Shown here one piece after another: positions 16,904-17,649 of a stretch of 17,649 nucleotides of DNA; positions within the stretch are counted from its first letter, which is position 1; each line of letters begins with the position of its first letter. Origin of the DNA: Planctomycetota bacterium (GTDB taxonomy: Bacteria > Planctomycetota > Phycisphaerae > WQYP01); assembly GCA_021785155.1 (NCBI GenBank), contig JAJYGE010000098.1:1-17649 (forward strand), given 5' to 3'. Below the pieces are notes generated by a model. It was not told the origin of the DNA. It searched no databases and was given only the letters and a program-made list of their open reading frames with translations. Made by a program: the position numbers and the translations under genes.

Positions 16904-17649
16904 ATGTCGGAATTTACACGACGTAATTGGATGTCAACGGCAGCGTTGACGGGGTTGGCTATGGCGCGGCCGGCAGGATTGGCGGCAGCTGCGCCTGTTT
17001 CGGGAATGGAAACGTCACCATCCAATCTACGATCCGGCCATCACTTTGCCCGCAGCGTGATGGAATTTAAGGCTGACAACACCGGCCGGCGCGATGCCAC
17101 CCCGGCATTTCAAAAGGCGCTGGATGCGGTGCATCTCGACGGTGGTGGAATTGTACATGTTCCAGCCGGGCAATATCTGATTTCCGGGAATCTTCACGTT
17201 CCGCCTTGCACAGCGCTTGAGGGTATTTTCCGCGGCCCAACATCACATGACCGGTTGGGCAAGACCAGGCACACCGACCATGCGAACGGTTCCGTGTTGC
17301 TGGCCACCGGCGGCAGGGGAGCGGAAGACGCAACGCCGTTGATTTCCATGTCAGAGAATGCCGCCGTGCTGGGGCTTTGCATATTTCATCCGCACCAAGG
17401 CGTAAATAGCACCCCCGTGGCCTATCCGTGGACGATCAGCATGAAGGGAAACAACTGCACCGTTGAAAATGTCGAGCTATTAAATTCCTGGCGCGGCATT
17501 CAGGCGGTGCAGGCGCATCGGCATTTAATCCGCAATGTTTCCGGCCAGCCCCTGAAGACCGGTATATTCGTCGATGAGGTATACGATATCGGGCGAATTG
17601 AAGATGTTCACTTCAACCCCTGGTGGAGTGGTAGCCGCCCGGTGTTGGA
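16904..17649 (+). CDS. Tat-exported pectate-lyase-fold (right-handed beta-helix) protein, 3' end outside window
   Basis: ATG 16904 has AAAGGA 7 nt upstream; the in-frame ATG 16898 is too close to it. The frame is open to the window end, giving 248 complete codons. The N-terminus has a twin-arginine-type motif (TRRNWM), a hydrophobic Ala-rich stretch and an AAAAP cleavage-like region, so export is expected. From residue about 50 it matches the Pectate_lyase_3 type start: FKADNTGRRDATPAFQKALDAV, then GGGIVHVPAGQYLISGNLHVP and TALEGIFRGP. Glycine- and asparagine-rich beta-helix rungs follow (NNCTVENVELLNSWRGIQAV). Such proteins are often polysaccharide lyases or glycosidases, but catalytic residues cannot be assigned from this part. 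It starts 30 nt after rpoN on the same strand, so co-transcription is possible. Confidence 0.85.
   Translation, partial: MSEFTRRNWMSTAALTGLAMARPAGLAAAAPVSGMETSPSNLRSGHHFARSVMEFKADNTGRRDATPAFQKALDAVHLDGGGIVHVPAGQYLISGNLHVPPCTALEGIFRGPTSHDRLGKTRHTDHANGSVLLATGGRGAEDATPLISMSENAAVLGLCIFHPHQGVNSTPVAYPWTISMKGNNCTVENVELLNSWRGIQAVQAHRHLIRNVSGQPLKTGIFVDEVYDIGRIEDVHFNPWWSGSRPVL

Noticed and set aside
1..17649. CRISPR arrays.
   Set aside because: No set of regularly spaced direct repeats was seen anywhere in the window.

Overview
The window reads as chromosomal DNA from a free-living Gram-negative-type bacterium with moderately high GC. It is most likely a member of the Planctomycetota, perhaps class Phycisphaerae. 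This is inferred from the kinds of protein present (an NHLRC2-like thioredoxin/NHL protein, tandem CNNM/CBS proteins, a Tat-exported pectate-lyase-fold protein and an integrase tail reading into a tRNA) and from several GTG/TTG starts. No rRNA or other definitive marker is present.

Left part (1-2960): accessory DNA. It opens with the C-terminal end of an ISKra4-like transposase. A tightly overlapping two-gene operon follows: an AlbA_2 plus GHKL-ATPase regulator-like protein and a ParA-family ATPase with a long unfamiliar C-terminal region. Then comes a decayed tyrosine-recombinase C-terminus that still carries its catalytic tyrosine. The recombinase remnant runs straight into the 3' end of a tRNA-Ser(GCU) gene on the minus strand, which is the usual architecture of an element integrated into a tRNA gene. 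Bases 1-2960 therefore look like one end of a degraded genomic island carrying the AlbA_2/ParA pair.

Middle part (3051-10760): core-like genes on the plus strand. After a gene-poor stretch there are two translationally coupled CNNM/CBS membrane proteins (CorC/HlyC type), an APC-superfamily amino-acid permease, a 465-bp gap without a gene, a thioredoxin-NHL (NHLRC2-like) exported protein, and a small DUF2892-like membrane protein. A strong bidirectional hairpin terminator separates this block from dnaK.

Right part (10800-17649): dnaK and an ArnT/PMT-like GT-C glycosyltransferase both lie on the minus strand. A roughly 270-bp nested inverted-repeat element fills the divergent intergenic region between the glycosyltransferase and rpoN (sigma-54). 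Downstream of rpoN a Tat-signal pectate-lyase-like protein begins and runs off the window end. The features most worth a second look are the AlbA_2/ParA module in its island context and the nested inverted-repeat element upstream of rpoN.
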